64,000 nucleotides of DNA, from the NCBI RefSeq assembly GCF_026672275.1, contig NZ_JANQCD010000001.1:1-64000 (forward strand), written 5' to 3'. The notes under the pieces were generated by a model. The model did no database searches, was not told the DNA's origin, and saw nothing but the letters and a program-made list of their open reading frames with translations. The translations under genes and the position numbers were made by a program. Shown piece after piece: positions 1 through 9,173 of the stretch. The stretch's first letter is position 1, and each line of letters opens with the position of its first letter. The DNA is from Marinifilum sp. D737. Its GTDB lineage: Bacteria; Bacteroidota; Bacteroidia; Bacteroidales; Marinifilaceae.

Positions 1-140
1 CGCCCCTTCAGGGCTCAGGCAATGGAATCTATTCATTCGATGGGCTGCGCCCATCGCTATTGCTCTCGCCCTTTCAGGGCAATTCATGCTCCAGATAAAT
101 TTTGAATTGCCTCTGAATTGCCTTGGGCTTTAGCCCAAGG
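1..140. repeat. Cluster of REP-like palindromes
   Basis: At least four short GC-rich palindromes lie close together in an AT-rich background: one near 3-15 (GCCCCTTCAGGGC type), CGATGGGCTGCGCCCATCG at 38-56, GCCCTTTCAGGGC at 68-80 and CCTTGGGCTTTAGCCCAAGG at 121-140. Similar 'CCC..GGG' hairpins recur at 10598, 16026, 16152 and 18400. They look like REP-type dispersed repeats. The cluster may continue to the left of the window. Confidence 0.7.
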
Positions 141-366
141 GAACAAATCATGTTTTAAAACATCCTATCTGAATTTATTCTAAATACAAACTGCATAAAA
201 CGATGAGATTATCTTTTTATCCGAAAAGGGGCTCTGTCTATTGGATAATGGGGTATTCAGACATTATTATCTTTAACTACGATTTAAAACACATCTAGAT
301 ATCTAAACATAACGGGAGTCATAGAAGCCTATATTTCATATATTTATTAGGATTATTGATAGCTTA
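141..366. other. Non-coding spacer, nothing recognised
   Basis: AT-rich sequence between the REP-like cluster and the paired hairpins. Only very short open frames occur in it, and no RNA gene or clear promoter of the TTTG-N19-TAnnTTTG type was recognised. Confidence 0.5.
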
Positions 367-488
367 TACCAATTGTATCTTTAGGTGAGCATAGCGAAAG
401 CTAGAGATTACAATGGTAAATGCCGATAGAAAATTAAAGAGGCTTTGGGAGTTTGCGAACCAAAGGCTCATTTTAATTTCTAATCGGT
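367..488 (+). repeat. Two adjacent imperfect hairpins in the leader of the nap locus
   Basis: The first hairpin (about 367-416) pairs TACCAATTGTATCT with AGATTACAATGGTA and has an inner TAGC-GAAA-GCTA stem closed by a GNRA-type tetraloop. The second (423-487) pairs CCGATAGAAAATTAAAG.. with ..TTTAATTTCTAATCGG and an inner GGCTTTGG/CCAAAGGC stem, about 26 pairs with a few bulges. They lie 125 bases before the first gene. They could be a structured leader, a small RNA or a mobile hairpin repeat; the sequence alone does not decide. Confidence 0.5.
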
Positions 489-613
489 AAACTCAATAAA
501 ATAAATCTATGAAACGTCCATGATTACAGGGAATGATCGCGCTACTACAAGAATCAAAATCCTGAATCATCGGAATGTTCCATCTGCAAAAAAAGAAAAC
601 CTAAAAGAAACAG

Positions 614-1513
614 ATGAACATGGCGAATAAAACCGACAAGTCAAGAAGAAGATTCCTGCAAAACTTGGGCATTGCAGGAGCGAGTACCGTTGCCGGATCG
701 GCCTTGCTGCTGCAGGGATGCTCCGATTCGAACAAAGCCAGCGGTAACAAAGTAAAAGTACTCACTGCCGACAACAAACTGGTAGAAGTAGATGTTGCCC
801 ACCTAAAGCCCGGAGATAAAATCCAGGATTTATCCTACCTGCAAAAAAGAGGTCGCGAAGGAATTCCGGGAAAGAAATTTGTAATGGTGGTTGATTTGGC
901 CAAGTGCAAGAATGCACGCAAGTGTATGAAAGCCTGCCAGAGTGCTCACCAGCTAAAACCCGAAATGCACCATTTGAATGTGTTGGAAATGGAAGATCCG
1001 GTAAAGAAAACCTCCTACTGGATGCCGAAAACCTGTCAGCATTGTGATAACCCACCTTGTGTATCGGTTTGTCCGGTTGATGCAACCTTTAAGCGTCAGG
1101 ATGGAATTGTACTCATCGACAACGAGCGTTGTATTGGTTGTAGATTCTGTGTGGCAGCATGTCCTTACTCGGCACGTACCTTTAACTGGACCGAGCCTAA
1201 GAATTCCGATAAAATGGCTGATGTAACCTACGATATGGAGCTGAATGTTCCTCAAAAGAAGGGTACAGTTACCAAGTGTGCTTTCTCTGCCGATCAACTG
1301 CGTCATGGAAAGTTGCCTTACTGCGTATCGGCATGTCCGAATGGGGTGTACTACTTCGGCGATCAGAACGAAGATTTGGTGACCAATGGTACTACCAAGA
1401 AAACCGTGCGCCTAAGCCACTTGCTGGAGGAGAATGCTGCTTACACGCTAATGCCTGAACTTGGCACCAAACCTAGCGTTTACTACTTGCCTCCACGCGA
1501 AAGCGAGGGATAA
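614..1513 (+). CDS. Tat-exported iron-sulfur lipoprotein, NrfC/PsrB/ActB-like electron-transfer subunit
   Basis: Residues 10-16 (SRRRFLQ) form a twin-arginine motif. The hydrophobic stretch after it ends in a lipobox (LLQGC, Cys36), so the product is probably a periplasm-facing lipoprotein. Cysteine groups follow: C98/C104/C108, C141/C144/C149/C153, C173/C176/C179/C183 and C222/C237/C241. That is 14 cysteines where a full four-cluster DmsB-type protein has 16; the first and fourth groups each lack one. One or two clusters may therefore be unusual or [3Fe-4S]. The gene is followed by an NrfD-like membrane protein and a cytochrome c, and then by napA. I infer that it links quinol oxidation to the nitrate reductase. 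An alternative start lies two codons downstream (Met3). Confidence 0.8.
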   Translation: MNMANKTDKSRRRFLQNLGIAGASTVAGSALLLQGCSDSNKASGNKVKVLTADNKLVEVDVAHLKPGDKIQDLSYLQKRGREGIPGKKFVMVVDLAKCKNARKCMKACQSAHQLKPEMHHLNVLEMEDPVKKTSYWMPKTCQHCDNPPCVSVCPVDATFKRQDGIVLIDNERCIGCRFCVAACPYSARTFNWTEPKNSDKMADVTYDMELNVPQKKGTVTKCAFSADQLRHGKLPYCVSACPNGVYYFGDQNEDLVTNGTTKKTVRLSHLLEENAAYTLMPELGTKPSVYYLPPRESEG

Positions 1514-1591
1514 ATCAATTAATAATTAGTAATGAACAATTAATAATACAATTGACCATTGACTAATGACCACTTACTAATTACTAAAAAC

Positions 1592-2920
1592 ATGAACGAA
1601 ACAATAGCAAAAGGTCATTTCAGCGAGGAGCAAATTGATAAGGACCTTTTAAAAAATGTGAACTGGGGAGGCAAGTTCAAGCTTTGGATGGGCTTTCTTA
1701 CGGTATCACTTATAATCTGCTTGTATTACTATTATCAACAATTGCAAAACGGATTGGGTGTAACAGGTCTTCACGACTATGTGTCCTGGGGAATCTACAT
1801 TTCCAACTTTGTTTTCTTTGTTGCAACCTCTTTAATTGGGATGCTGGTATCATCGGTACTGGGCATGATGAAAGTTGAATGGGTACGACCGGTAGCTCGA
1901 ATTGCCGAGTTGGTAGCCCTTGCCTTTGCCATGGTAGCCGGTCTGATTATCATTACCGATATGGGTCGCCCCGATAGACTGTTGAATGTATTCATTCACG
2001 GTAGGGTACAGTCGCCAATTGTTTGGGATATTGCCGTTGTGGTAACCTACGTTGTGATTAGCGGCTTACTATTATACATCCCCATGTTACCTGATATTGC
2101 ATTGTGTCGCGATAAGCTAAACAATGTGCCAAAGTGGCAACAGAAAATGTACAAGAGCTTGTCCTTGGGATGGAACAACACGGCAAAGCAATTCCGATTG
2201 ATGAATCGCTACACCCGCATGTTGTTGATTCTGATTATCCCGATTGCCCTATCCATTCACACCGTTACTTCCTGGCTGTTTGCCATGACCTTGCGTTCGG
2301 GATGGGATTCGCCAATCTTCGGGCCATACTTTGTGTCGGGTGCATTTGTAGCAGGTTGTGCTGCGGTAATCATTGCCATGTTCTTTTTCCGCAACAACTA
2401 TAAGCTGAAAGAATACATCACCGCCGATCATTTCGACAGAATGGGTAAACTATTGGTTCTGGTTGCTTTGGTGTATGTATACTTCAATATCAACGAAATT
2501 ATCGTTCCCGGATACAAGGCCAATACTGCCGATGCCAAGCATGTTCACGAAATGTTGTATGGACACGATTCGGTAATGTTCTGGCTGGTACAATTGGGAG
2601 GTTTGGTTATTCCTTTCTTACTGATTTTGTTCAAGCCAATGCGTAAGCCATTGCCGCTAACCATTATTGCTGTTGTGATTCTGGCCGGAGCCTGGTTCAA
2701 GAGAGTTCTAATTGTAGTTCCTACCCAGTTGGCTCCTTACTATCCAATTCAGAATGTACCAGAGGGCTGGACAGGCTATTCGCCAACCACACCTGAGGTT
2801 GCCATTACGGTAGCATCATTCATTTTGGTAGTGATGATTATTACCGTGTTGGCAAAACTATTCCCGGTAGTTCCAATTTGGGAAGTTAAAGAAGACATGA
2901 ACCACAAAAACAACAAGTAA
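1592..2920 (+). CDS. NrfD/PsrC/ActC-like polytopic quinol-interacting membrane subunit
   Basis: A 442-residue integral membrane protein with about ten hydrophobic helices. Ten helices is the count seen in ActC of alternative complex III and QrcD; classical NrfD/PsrC have eight. A DMGRPDR motif follows the third helix, as in this family. I chose the ATG at 1592 because the 33 bases before it, although open from a TTG, lie in the low-complexity intergenic repeat. Family members exchange electrons between membrane quinones and a partner iron-sulfur subunit, here the preceding gene. The following cytochrome c gene starts two bases after the stop, so the genes are surely co-transcribed. Confidence 0.85.
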   Translation: MNETIAKGHFSEEQIDKDLLKNVNWGGKFKLWMGFLTVSLIICLYYYYQQLQNGLGVTGLHDYVSWGIYISNFVFFVATSLIGMLVSSVLGMMKVEWVRPVARIAELVALAFAMVAGLIIITDMGRPDRLLNVFIHGRVQSPIVWDIAVVVTYVVISGLLLYIPMLPDIALCRDKLNNVPKWQQKMYKSLSLGWNNTAKQFRLMNRYTRMLLILIIPIALSIHTVTSWLFAMTLRSGWDSPIFGPYFVSGAFVAGCAAVIIAMFFFRNNYKLKEYITADHFDRMGKLLVLVALVYVYFNINEIIVPGYKANTADAKHVHEMLYGHDSVMFWLVQLGGLVIPFLLILFKPMRKPLPLTIIAVVILAGAWFKRVLIVVPTQLAPYYPIQNVPEGWTGYSPTTPEVAITVASFILVVMIITVLAKLFPVVPIWEVKEDMNHKNNK

Positions 2921-2921
2921 G

Positions 2922-3809
2922 ATGAAGAACAATAAAGGATATCATATAATCATTCTGTTCTGCCTTTGCTTTTTGGCTGTGGCGAATGTGAATGCACAAA
3001 GCGACTGGCAAGTACCTGCCGAAGAAAACGAAAAACTAAGCCCTTTTCTTTTCGATGATGATATGGTTTTGGAAGGGAGAGTAGCCTACGAAAACTTATG
3101 TACATCTTGTCACGGAACACCAGGGCAGGATGATTTCACACCAATGTCGCCACCTCCGGGAGATCCGGCAGGGGAGCAGTTTCAGGTGCAAAGCGATGGA
3201 TCGATGTTCTATAAAATTAAAATGGGACGTGGAACCATGCCAAAATTCGAAGATGCTTTCGAAGATGATGAGCTGTGGAACATTGTAGCATACATCCGTA
3301 GTTTTAACGAAGACTACAAGCAGGAATTGCCAAATATGGAAGGTGTTGTAATTCCTGAATATGCGATGAGTTTAAGCTTCGATGAGAATGTAGATAAATT
3401 GGTTGTAAAAGTATTTGCTGAAGAATTACCTCAGCCAGAAGTAAGCGTGAGTGCCTATGTAATGGGGACTTTCGGGAAGCATCTGTTGGGTAAGGCTCAA
3501 ACCAACGAATTAGGAATTGCCTATGTAGATGTTGATCCTACTTTGCCAGGTGATGAGGAAGGAAAAGTAAATGTAATGGTGAAAGCCACCAAAGAATTTG
3601 CACGAGCCAAAATAGAGAAGCACATGGTAATGGCCAAGCCAACCGAACGTCACTCTGCCATCGAAGGACGCCACATTTGGAGTACCGATAGAATGGCACC
3701 AATCTGGTTGAAGATTACCTTCTTCGTTTCGGTATTCGGAGTTTGGTTTGCCCTGCTTTTTATTGTGTTTGGATTGAGGAATATCAAGAAGGCGAGAGAG
3801 GAAGCTTAA
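2922..3809 (+). CDS. Membrane-anchored monohaem cytochrome c
   Basis: 295 residues with an N-terminal signal peptide (residues about 7-26) and one haem-c site, CTSCH at 60-64. A GRGTMPKF segment near residue 105 probably supplies the distal Met ligand. The middle (about 140-245) looks like a beta-rich domain, and one transmembrane helix lies near the C-terminus, followed by basic residues. The cytochrome domain should therefore sit in the periplasm, tethered to the inner membrane. It directly follows the NrfD-like gene. Together they resemble the ActB-ActC-ActE part of alternative complex III in composition, and probably pass electrons on toward NapB/NapA. The exact partner is inferred. Confidence 0.8.
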   Translation: MKNNKGYHIIILFCLCFLAVANVNAQSDWQVPAEENEKLSPFLFDDDMVLEGRVAYENLCTSCHGTPGQDDFTPMSPPPGDPAGEQFQVQSDGSMFYKIKMGRGTMPKFEDAFEDDELWNIVAYIRSFNEDYKQELPNMEGVVIPEYAMSLSFDENVDKLVVKVFAEELPQPEVSVSAYVMGTFGKHLLGKAQTNELGIAYVDVDPTLPGDEEGKVNVMVKATKEFARAKIEKHMVMAKPTERHSAIEGRHIWSTDRMAPIWLKITFFVSVFGVWFALLFIVFGLRNIKKAREEA

Positions 3810-3814
3810 AAACA

Positions 3815-3955
3815 CACCCCCCTATATCCCCCTGAAAAGGGGACTTGCCAAATGCAAATAGAAAAGGCAAGTATAAAATTGAGTTGACGATTAATTGTTG
3901 ATTCTCTCCACTTTAGGGGAAATACCAATAGGCAAAGGGGTGCAGAAGAAGCTTT
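3815..3955. repeat. Dispersed CACCCC...GGGGTG element, copy A
   Basis: The spacer before napA opens with ACACACCCCCC and a CCCCCTGAAAAGGGG hairpin, and closes with AATAGGCAAAGGGGTGCAG. Similar ends occur at 14521-14640 and 19855-20030. Terminal GCACCCC/GGGGTGC complementarity and a size of about 140 bp make it look like a small non-autonomous element. Confidence 0.55.
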
Positions 3956-3990
3956 AGTAACAATTTTAAAAAATAAAAAAATCAAAATAT

Positions 3991-6780
3991 ATGAAACTTG
4001 CAAGGCGTGATTTTTTAAAGAGTTCGGCAGCCATCGCCGCTGCAACGGCAGTTGGAGTTGCGGTTCCGGAAAGTCTGAAAGCAGAAGCTCGTGAGGCCGA
4101 AAGTGGCTGGACATGGGACAAGGCTGTATGTCGATTCTGTGGAACTGGTTGTGGTATCATGATTGCCACAAAAGATGATAAAATACTTGCTGTAAAAGGT
4201 GATCCATTGGCTCCTGTAAACCGTGGATTGAACTGTATCAAAGGATATTTTAATGCCAAGATAATGTACGGTGCCGACCGTCTGAAAAAGCCACTACTTC
4301 GTGTCGACGAGAATGGCAATTTCAGTAAACAAGGAAAATTTAAAGCGGTTAGCTGGCAGCGTGCTTTCGACGAAATGGAGAAGCACATGAAATCGGCCAT
4401 GAAGGAGCTGGGACCTACAGGAATTGGAATCTTCAGTTCGGGTCAGTACACCATTATGGAAGGATATGCTGCATCGAAATTGATGAAAGCGGGTTTCCGT
4501 TCTCATAACATCGACCCGAATGCCCGTCACTGTATGGCATCGGCGGTAGTTGCCTTTATTCAGGCTTTCGGTATTGATGAACCGGCAGGGAACTACGACG
4601 ATATGGAAATTACCGATACGGTAGTAACCTGGGGAGCCAATATGGCCGAAATGCACCCAATTCTTTGGTCGAGAATTACCGAGAACAAACTAAGTCATCC
4701 CGATAGAACCAAGGTGGTAAACCTTTCTACTTATACCAACCGTACTTCCGATTTGGCTGATATCGAAATCATATTCAAACCAAATACCGATTTGGCAATC
4801 TGGAACTACATTGCACACGAAATTGTGTACAACCAGCCAGAGGCCATCGATTGGGATTTTGTGAAGAAATATACCGTGTTTGCAACTGGTTTTGTAGATA
4901 TCGGTTACGGAATGCGTACGCCTGATCATCCGAAGTTTACCGATAAGGAAAAAGAGACCGTGAAGCATGAGGTTGCCAAGAAACTGACTGCCGATGAGGG
5001 AAAGACTTTGGCTTACCTGGGCTACAAGGAAGGCGATGTAATGGAAATGAAGCATCGCAACAAGGCGGTGAATCACTGGATCATTCAGTATGAGGAATTC
5101 AAGAAAGCATTGAAGCCGTATGATTTGGATACGGTAGCCAACATTGCCAAAGGAGATCCTGAAGAGTCAATTGAAGATTTCAAAAAGAAATTGAAAGCAT
5201 TGGCCGACTTGTATATCGAGAAAGGACGTAAGGTTTGTTCCTACTGGACCATGGGATTCAATCAGCATACCAGGGGTTCTTGGGTAAACGAGCAGGCATA
5301 CATGGTTCACCTCTTGTTAGGAAAGCAATCGAAGCCAGGTGATGGTGCCTTTAGTTTAACGGGACAGCCATCGGCATGTGGTACCGCCCGCGAGGTGGGA
5401 ACATTTGCTCACCGCTTGCCAGCGGATATGGTGGTTGCCAATGCCAAGCATCGTGAGATTTCTGAGAAATTGTGGAAAGTACCTGCGGGAACCATCAATC
5501 CTAAAGTGGGTAGTCACCTGATGAAAATCCACCGCGATATTGAGGATGGAAAGATCAAATTTGCATGGATTAATGTTTGTAATCCATATCAGAATACTGC
5601 CAATGCAAATCACTGGATTAAGGCAGCTCGCCAAATGGATAATTTTATTGTTTGTTCCGATGGATATCCAGGGATTTCGGCTAAGGTTTCCGATTTGATT
5701 TTGCCTTCGGCAATGATCTACGAAAAGTGGGGAGCTTATGGTAATGCAGAACGCAGAACCCAGCACTGGAAACAGCAGGTAACTCCAGTAGGAGATGCAA
5801 TGCCTGATGTTTGGCAGTTTGTTGAGCTTGCAAAACGCTTCAAACTAAAAGAGGTTTGGGGAGCACAAAAGGTTCCGGGATTGAAGGATGGTTTGCCTGA
5901 TGTTTTGGAAGGAGCAAAGGAAATGGGTTACTCTCCTGAGGATACCTTATACGATGTGCTGTTTGCCAACGAGGATGCGAAGAAATATGCATGGCCCGAT
6001 CCGATTGGAGAAGGAAAAATCAATACCGAGTCAGGTGGAGATAAGCGTAAGGTAAAAGGTTCGGATGGGAAGCCATTCGAAGGTTACGGATTTTTCATCC
6101 ACAAATACATTTGGGAGGAGTACCGTAAGTTTGGTATTGGCAATGGTCACGATTTGGCTGACTTTGATACTTACCACCACTGTCGTGGATTAAAGTGGCC
6201 GGTTGTGGATGGAAAGGAAACATTATGGCGATTCAATTCGGAATATGATGTATATGCCAAGAAAGCAGACGTTGGACCATTTGCATTCTACGGAAAGGCA
6301 CTGAAGAAAATGCCACAGGGATCCATTTCGAAACCTGACATGTCGAAACCTAAGGTTGATTTGGCCAACAAAGCGAAGATCTTCTTCCGCCCATATATGG
6401 AAGCACCTGAGGTACCGGATAAGGAATATCCTTACTGGATGTGTACGGGGCGTGTATTGGAGCACTGGCATTCGGGAACCATGACCATGCGCGTACCTGA
6501 ATTGTATCGTGCAGTGCCGGAAGCTCTTTGTTACATCCATCCGAAAGATGCCGCTGATCAAGGCTTGACAGAAGGCGATTTGGTTTGGGTAGAATCAAGA
6601 CGAGGCCGCATAAAGGCGCACATCGAAACACGCGGAAGAAATCGTGTGCCAAGAGGTTTAATTTACCTGCCATGGTTCGACGAGAAGGTGTTTGTAAATA
6701 AACTTTGTTTGGATGCCACTTGTCCGATGTCGAAAGAGACCGACTTTAAGAAGTGTGCTGTTAAAATTACCAAAGCGTAA
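3991..6780 (+). CDS. napA: Periplasmic nitrate reductase catalytic subunit NapA
   Basis: 929 residues with a Tat signal (ARRDFLK, residues 4-10). The [4Fe-4S] site is C47-x2-C50-x3-C54-x27-C82, followed by the conserved Lys84. The molybdenum ligand is Cys181 in [10 protein letters not shown]. Long stretches match NapA signatures, such as [12 protein letters not shown]-type and [15 protein letters not shown] segments and the final [12 protein letters not shown] and [10 protein letters not shown]. It reduces nitrate to nitrite in the periplasm using a bis-MGD cofactor. At 929 residues it is about 100 longer than the E. coli enzyme and close to the epsilonproteobacterial form; much of the extra length is near residues 300-360 and 640-700. 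NapD, the Tat proofreading chaperone, is encoded at the end of the cluster and TatC at 54 kb. Confidence 0.97.
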   Translation: MKLARRDFLKSSAAIAAATAVGVAVPESLKAEAREAESGWTWDKAVCRFCGTGCGIMIATKDDKILAVKGDPLAPVNRGLNCIKGYFNAKIMYGADRLKKPLLRVDENGNFSKQGKFKAVSWQRAFDEMEKHMKSAMKELGPTGIGIFSSGQYTIMEGYAASKLMKAGFRSHNIDPNARHCMASAVVAFIQAFGIDEPAGNYDDMEITDTVVTWGANMAEMHPILWSRITENKLSHPDRTKVVNLSTYTNRTSDLADIEIIFKPNTDLAIWNYIAHEIVYNQPEAIDWDFVKKYTVFATGFVDIGYGMRTPDHPKFTDKEKETVKHEVAKKLTADEGKTLAYLGYKEGDVMEMKHRNKAVNHWIIQYEEFKKALKPYDLDTVANIAKGDPEESIEDFKKKLKALADLYIEKGRKVCSYWTMGFNQHTRGSWVNEQAYMVHLLLGKQSKPGDGAFSLTGQPSACGTAREVGTFAHRLPADMVVANAKHREISEKLWKVPAGTINPKVGSHLMKIHRDIEDGKIKFAWINVCNPYQNTANANHWIKAARQMDNFIVCSDGYPGISAKVSDLILPSAMIYEKWGAYGNAERRTQHWKQQVTPVGDAMPDVWQFVELAKRFKLKEVWGAQKVPGLKDGLPDVLEGAKEMGYSPEDTLYDVLFANEDAKKYAWPDPIGEGKINTESGGDKRKVKGSDGKPFEGYGFFIHKYIWEEYRKFGIGNGHDLADFDTYHHCRGLKWPVVDGKETLWRFNSEYDVYAKKADVGPFAFYGKALKKMPQGSISKPDMSKPKVDLANKAKIFFRPYMEAPEVPDKEYPYWMCTGRVLEHWHSGTMTMRVPELYRAVPEALCYIHPKDAADQGLTEGDLVWVESRRGRIKAHIETRGRNRVPRGLIYLPWFDEKVFVNKLCLDATCPMSKETDFKKCAVKITKA

Positions 6781-6781
6781 A

Positions 6782-6877
6782 ACTAATTATGAATTAAGAG
6801 TTGTGAATTATAAATGATTTTAAATCACTTAATACAATTCATAACTCATAATTCCTAATTCATAATTAAAAATAAAA
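6782..6877. repeat. Heptamer-like low-complexity spacer repeat
   Basis: The napA-napG gap consists of near-repeats of AATTCATAA and its reverse (ATTATGAATT, TTGTGAATTATAA, AATTCATAACTCATAATT), giving an extended inverted-repeat appearance. Similar simple 7-mer arrays fill other gaps in the window. Confidence 0.5.
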
Positions 6878-6878
6878 A

Positions 6879-7655
6879 ATGGTGTCAAGAAGAAAAGTAA
6901 TTCAAAGAGTACTGGAAGGAGCTGTATTTGTAGGCGGTGGCGGTTTAATTTGGGGGAAGTCCATTAACGCAAGCACCAAGGCCGACTATGTGCTTCGTCC
7001 TCCTGGTGCTTTAAAGGAAAAAGATTTTCTGAAAGCATGTATCAAGTGTGGACAATGTGTTGAAGTTTGTCCCTATGATACACTCAAGCTTGCAGAGCCA
7101 GGTGATGGCATTGCAAACGGAACACCCTTTTTCGAACCCAGAACGATTCCTTGCTACTTGTGTACCGATATGCCTTGTACGGATTCTTGTCCTTCGGGAG
7201 CTCTGGATTTAAAAAATCTGAGCAAAGAAGAAGAGAAGCCGGATATACTAAATTCCAGAATGGGCTTGGCTGTGATTCATAAAGAATCTTGTTTGGCCTA
7301 TTGGGGAATTCGTTGCGAAGCCTGTTATCGTGCTTGTCCTTTAATTGATAAGGCCATTACACTGGATTATGAGGTGAATAAAAGAACAGGTATGCATGCC
7401 AAGTTACTTCCCGTAGTTCATTCTGATGTTTGTACAGGATGCGGCGTATGTGAGCAGGCATGTGTTGCCGAGAAGGCTGCCATTTTTGTTCTGCCATTGG
7501 ACAAAGCAACTGGTAAAGTGGGCGACCATTACATCAAAGGCTGGGAAAAAGAAGATGAGAAAAGAATCAATGAGGAAGTCGAAAAAGCAGATGATGACAA
7601 GGATGTTAAGTCGGCTATCGATTACTTGAATGATGATGACCTTATCGATGATTAA
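6879..7655 (+). CDS. napG: NapG, periplasmic ferredoxin-type protein of the quinol dehydrogenase NapGH
   Basis: 258 residues with a Tat-like N-terminus (SRRKVIQR, residues 3-10, then a glycine-rich hydrophobic stretch). Four cysteine groups bind [4Fe-4S] clusters: CIKCGQCVEVCP (54-65), CYLCTDMPCTDSCP, CLAYWGIRCEACYRACP and CTGCGVCEQACV. The C-terminus is acidic. In Wolinella and E. coli, NapG docks on the membrane protein NapH and helps pass menaquinol/ubiquinol electrons toward NapB-NapA. Its place directly before napH and after napA supports the call. Confidence 0.93.
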   Translation: MVSRRKVIQRVLEGAVFVGGGGLIWGKSINASTKADYVLRPPGALKEKDFLKACIKCGQCVEVCPYDTLKLAEPGDGIANGTPFFEPRTIPCYLCTDMPCTDSCPSGALDLKNLSKEEEKPDILNSRMGLAVIHKESCLAYWGIRCEACYRACPLIDKAITLDYEVNKRTGMHAKLLPVVHSDVCTGCGVCEQACVAEKAAIFVLPLDKATGKVGDHYIKGWEKEDEKRINEEVEKADDDKDVKSAIDYLNDDDLIDD

Positions 7656-7718
7656 TGTTTAGTGATTAATGCTTATAAAGACAACTGTAAACTGATAACC
7701 GAAAACTGAAATAATTGA

Positions 7719-8516
7719 ATGAAAAAATATAAGTTTTTAATATTACGACGAATCATTCAGCTGTCCTTTCTGCTTCTATTTGCTGGGGGAAACTATTTTG
7801 GATGGGAAATCCTTCGAGGCAATTACAGTTCTGCCATCATTGCTGATTCTTTGCATTTAAGCGATCCTTATGCTGTTTTGCAGATATTGGTATCCGGATT
7901 TATTGCGTCAAGTTCAGTATTGTTGGGAGCATTATTAATCTTTCTCATCTATGCATTGATAGGAGGAAGAATGTTCTGTTCCTGGATTTGTCCGATGAAC
8001 ATCATCACCGATATTTCATTTCGCTTGCGCAGAATATTTAAGATAGAAACGGAAGCAAAAGTTTCAGTTTCACGAAATCTAAGGTATTACATCCTGGCTT
8101 TAAGCCTAATTGTTTCTGTGGTATTTGGAATGGCTGCCTTCGAAATTATCAGTCCGATATCTATGCTTCACCGGGCCATTGTGTTTGGTTCAGGAGCTGG
8201 ATGGGCAATTGTTGCAGTGGTTTTCTTTGTCGATCTGTTTGTTTTGAAAGCAGGTTGGTGCGGACACATTTGTCCTTTGGGAGGATTTTATTCCTTGATA
8301 GGAAAGCAAGCTGTAATTAAGGTGAAGCACGACAAAGAGAAATGTACCCATTGTATGGATTGTTTCGATGTTTGTGTGGAAGAGCCTGTTTTGGATATTG
8401 TAGGCAAGAAAAGCGACTTTATTCGCAGCGGAGCTTGCACCAATTGCGGCAGATGCATAGAGGTTTGCCATGACAATGCGATGAAATATTCGCTGAAATT
8501 CGATTTAAAAAAATAA
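7719..8516 (+). CDS. napH: NapH, membrane ferredoxin-type quinol dehydrogenase subunit
   Basis: 265 residues with four to five hydrophobic helices in the first 190 residues. Two CxxxCP-type motifs, FCSWICP and WCGHICP, are the signature of NapH, NosR and CcoG relatives. Two [4Fe-4S] binding motifs follow near the C-terminus (CTHCMDCFDVC and CTNCGRCIEVC). NapH is thought to oxidise quinol and hand electrons to NapG. In the absence of napC in this window, NapGH is the expected nap-specific quinol dehydrogenase. The gene lies 63 bases after napG and 27 before napB. Confidence 0.93.
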   Translation: MKKYKFLILRRIIQLSFLLLFAGGNYFGWEILRGNYSSAIIADSLHLSDPYAVLQILVSGFIASSSVLLGALLIFLIYALIGGRMFCSWICPMNIITDISFRLRRIFKIETEAKVSVSRNLRYYILALSLIVSVVFGMAAFEIISPISMLHRAIVFGSGAGWAIVAVVFFVDLFVLKAGWCGHICPLGGFYSLIGKQAVIKVKHDKEKCTHCMDCFDVCVEEPVLDIVGKKSDFIRSGACTNCGRCIEVCHDNAMKYSLKFDLKK

Positions 8517-8543
8517 TGAAGAGATTAAATAAAATCTAAAAAC

Positions 8544-9116
8544 ATGAAATATCTAGCCCTAATTGCTTTGTTCTTTTTAGTAGCTTGTAATCAAGCTAAA
8601 GAGACAAAAATTGATGAAGATCAGTTGGGTTTTATTGATGCAGATTTGCATTCGGATGAAACCAATTTTAAAATGAAGGCCAATTTTAATGAGGATAAAC
8701 CAGAGGTGGGAATTACCATAGAGCGTTCGTTCGAGAATGCACCTCCAATGATTCCGCACACTACTGCTGGATTCTTCCCAATTAAAATGGACAATAACAT
8801 TTGTTTGAGCTGTCACATGCCTGACAAGGTTGAGGAATCGGGAGCTCGTGAAATCTCAAAAACACACTTTCAAACCTGGCGTCCGCAATTGGTGCTTAAG
8901 GATGGTGTTTACTCCAATCCGAAAGAAGATGATAAAGTGTATGTAAAGGATGTTAAAGATTTAAATATGGCATACTTTAATTGTTCACAATGTCATGCTC
9001 CACAGGCCGATGTTACCATTGATATTGAGAATCTGTTTACGGTTGAGTTCCGAGAAAAATTTGGTATCAAGGAATCCAATTTACAGGATAATATTGGTGA
9101 TGGCGTAAATAATTAA
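8544..9116 (+). CDS. napB: NapB, dihaem cytochrome c subunit of periplasmic nitrate reductase
   Basis: 190 residues with two haem-c sites, CLSCH (87-91) and CSQCH (147-151). Candidate axial histidines are His72 in PPMIPHT and His108 in KTHF, both matching NapB spacing. It transfers electrons to NapA. Unusually, the signal peptide ends in a lipobox-like LVAC (Cys15), so this NapB may be a membrane-tethered lipoprotein rather than a soluble periplasmic protein. It sits between napH and napD. Confidence 0.92.
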   Translation: MKYLALIALFFLVACNQAKETKIDEDQLGFIDADLHSDETNFKMKANFNEDKPEVGITIERSFENAPPMIPHTTAGFFPIKMDNNICLSCHMPDKVEESGAREISKTHFQTWRPQLVLKDGVYSNPKEDDKVYVKDVKDLNMAYFNCSQCHAPQADVTIDIENLFTVEFREKFGIKESNLQDNIGDGVNN

Positions 9117-9125
9117 TTAATAATG

Positions 9126-9153
9126 GTAGAGACGCAAGGCTTTGCGTCTCTAC
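9126..9153. repeat. 28-nt perfect hairpin repeat (GTAGAGAC family)
   Basis: A 12-bp perfect stem (GTAGAGACGCAA with TTGCGTCTCTAC) closed by four bases lies between napB and napD. Related hairpins occur at 9523-9546, 14668-14695, 21333-21353, 21677-21704 and 27011-27038, all in spacers. There is no T-run after this copy, so it is not an obvious terminator. Confidence 0.75.
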
Positions 9154-9173
9154 ATGATATAAAGATTAATAAT

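Noticed and set aside
1559-1591. TTG start of the NrfD-like gene
   Set aside because: The sequence is spacer repeat; the ATG at 1592 gives a normal N-terminus.
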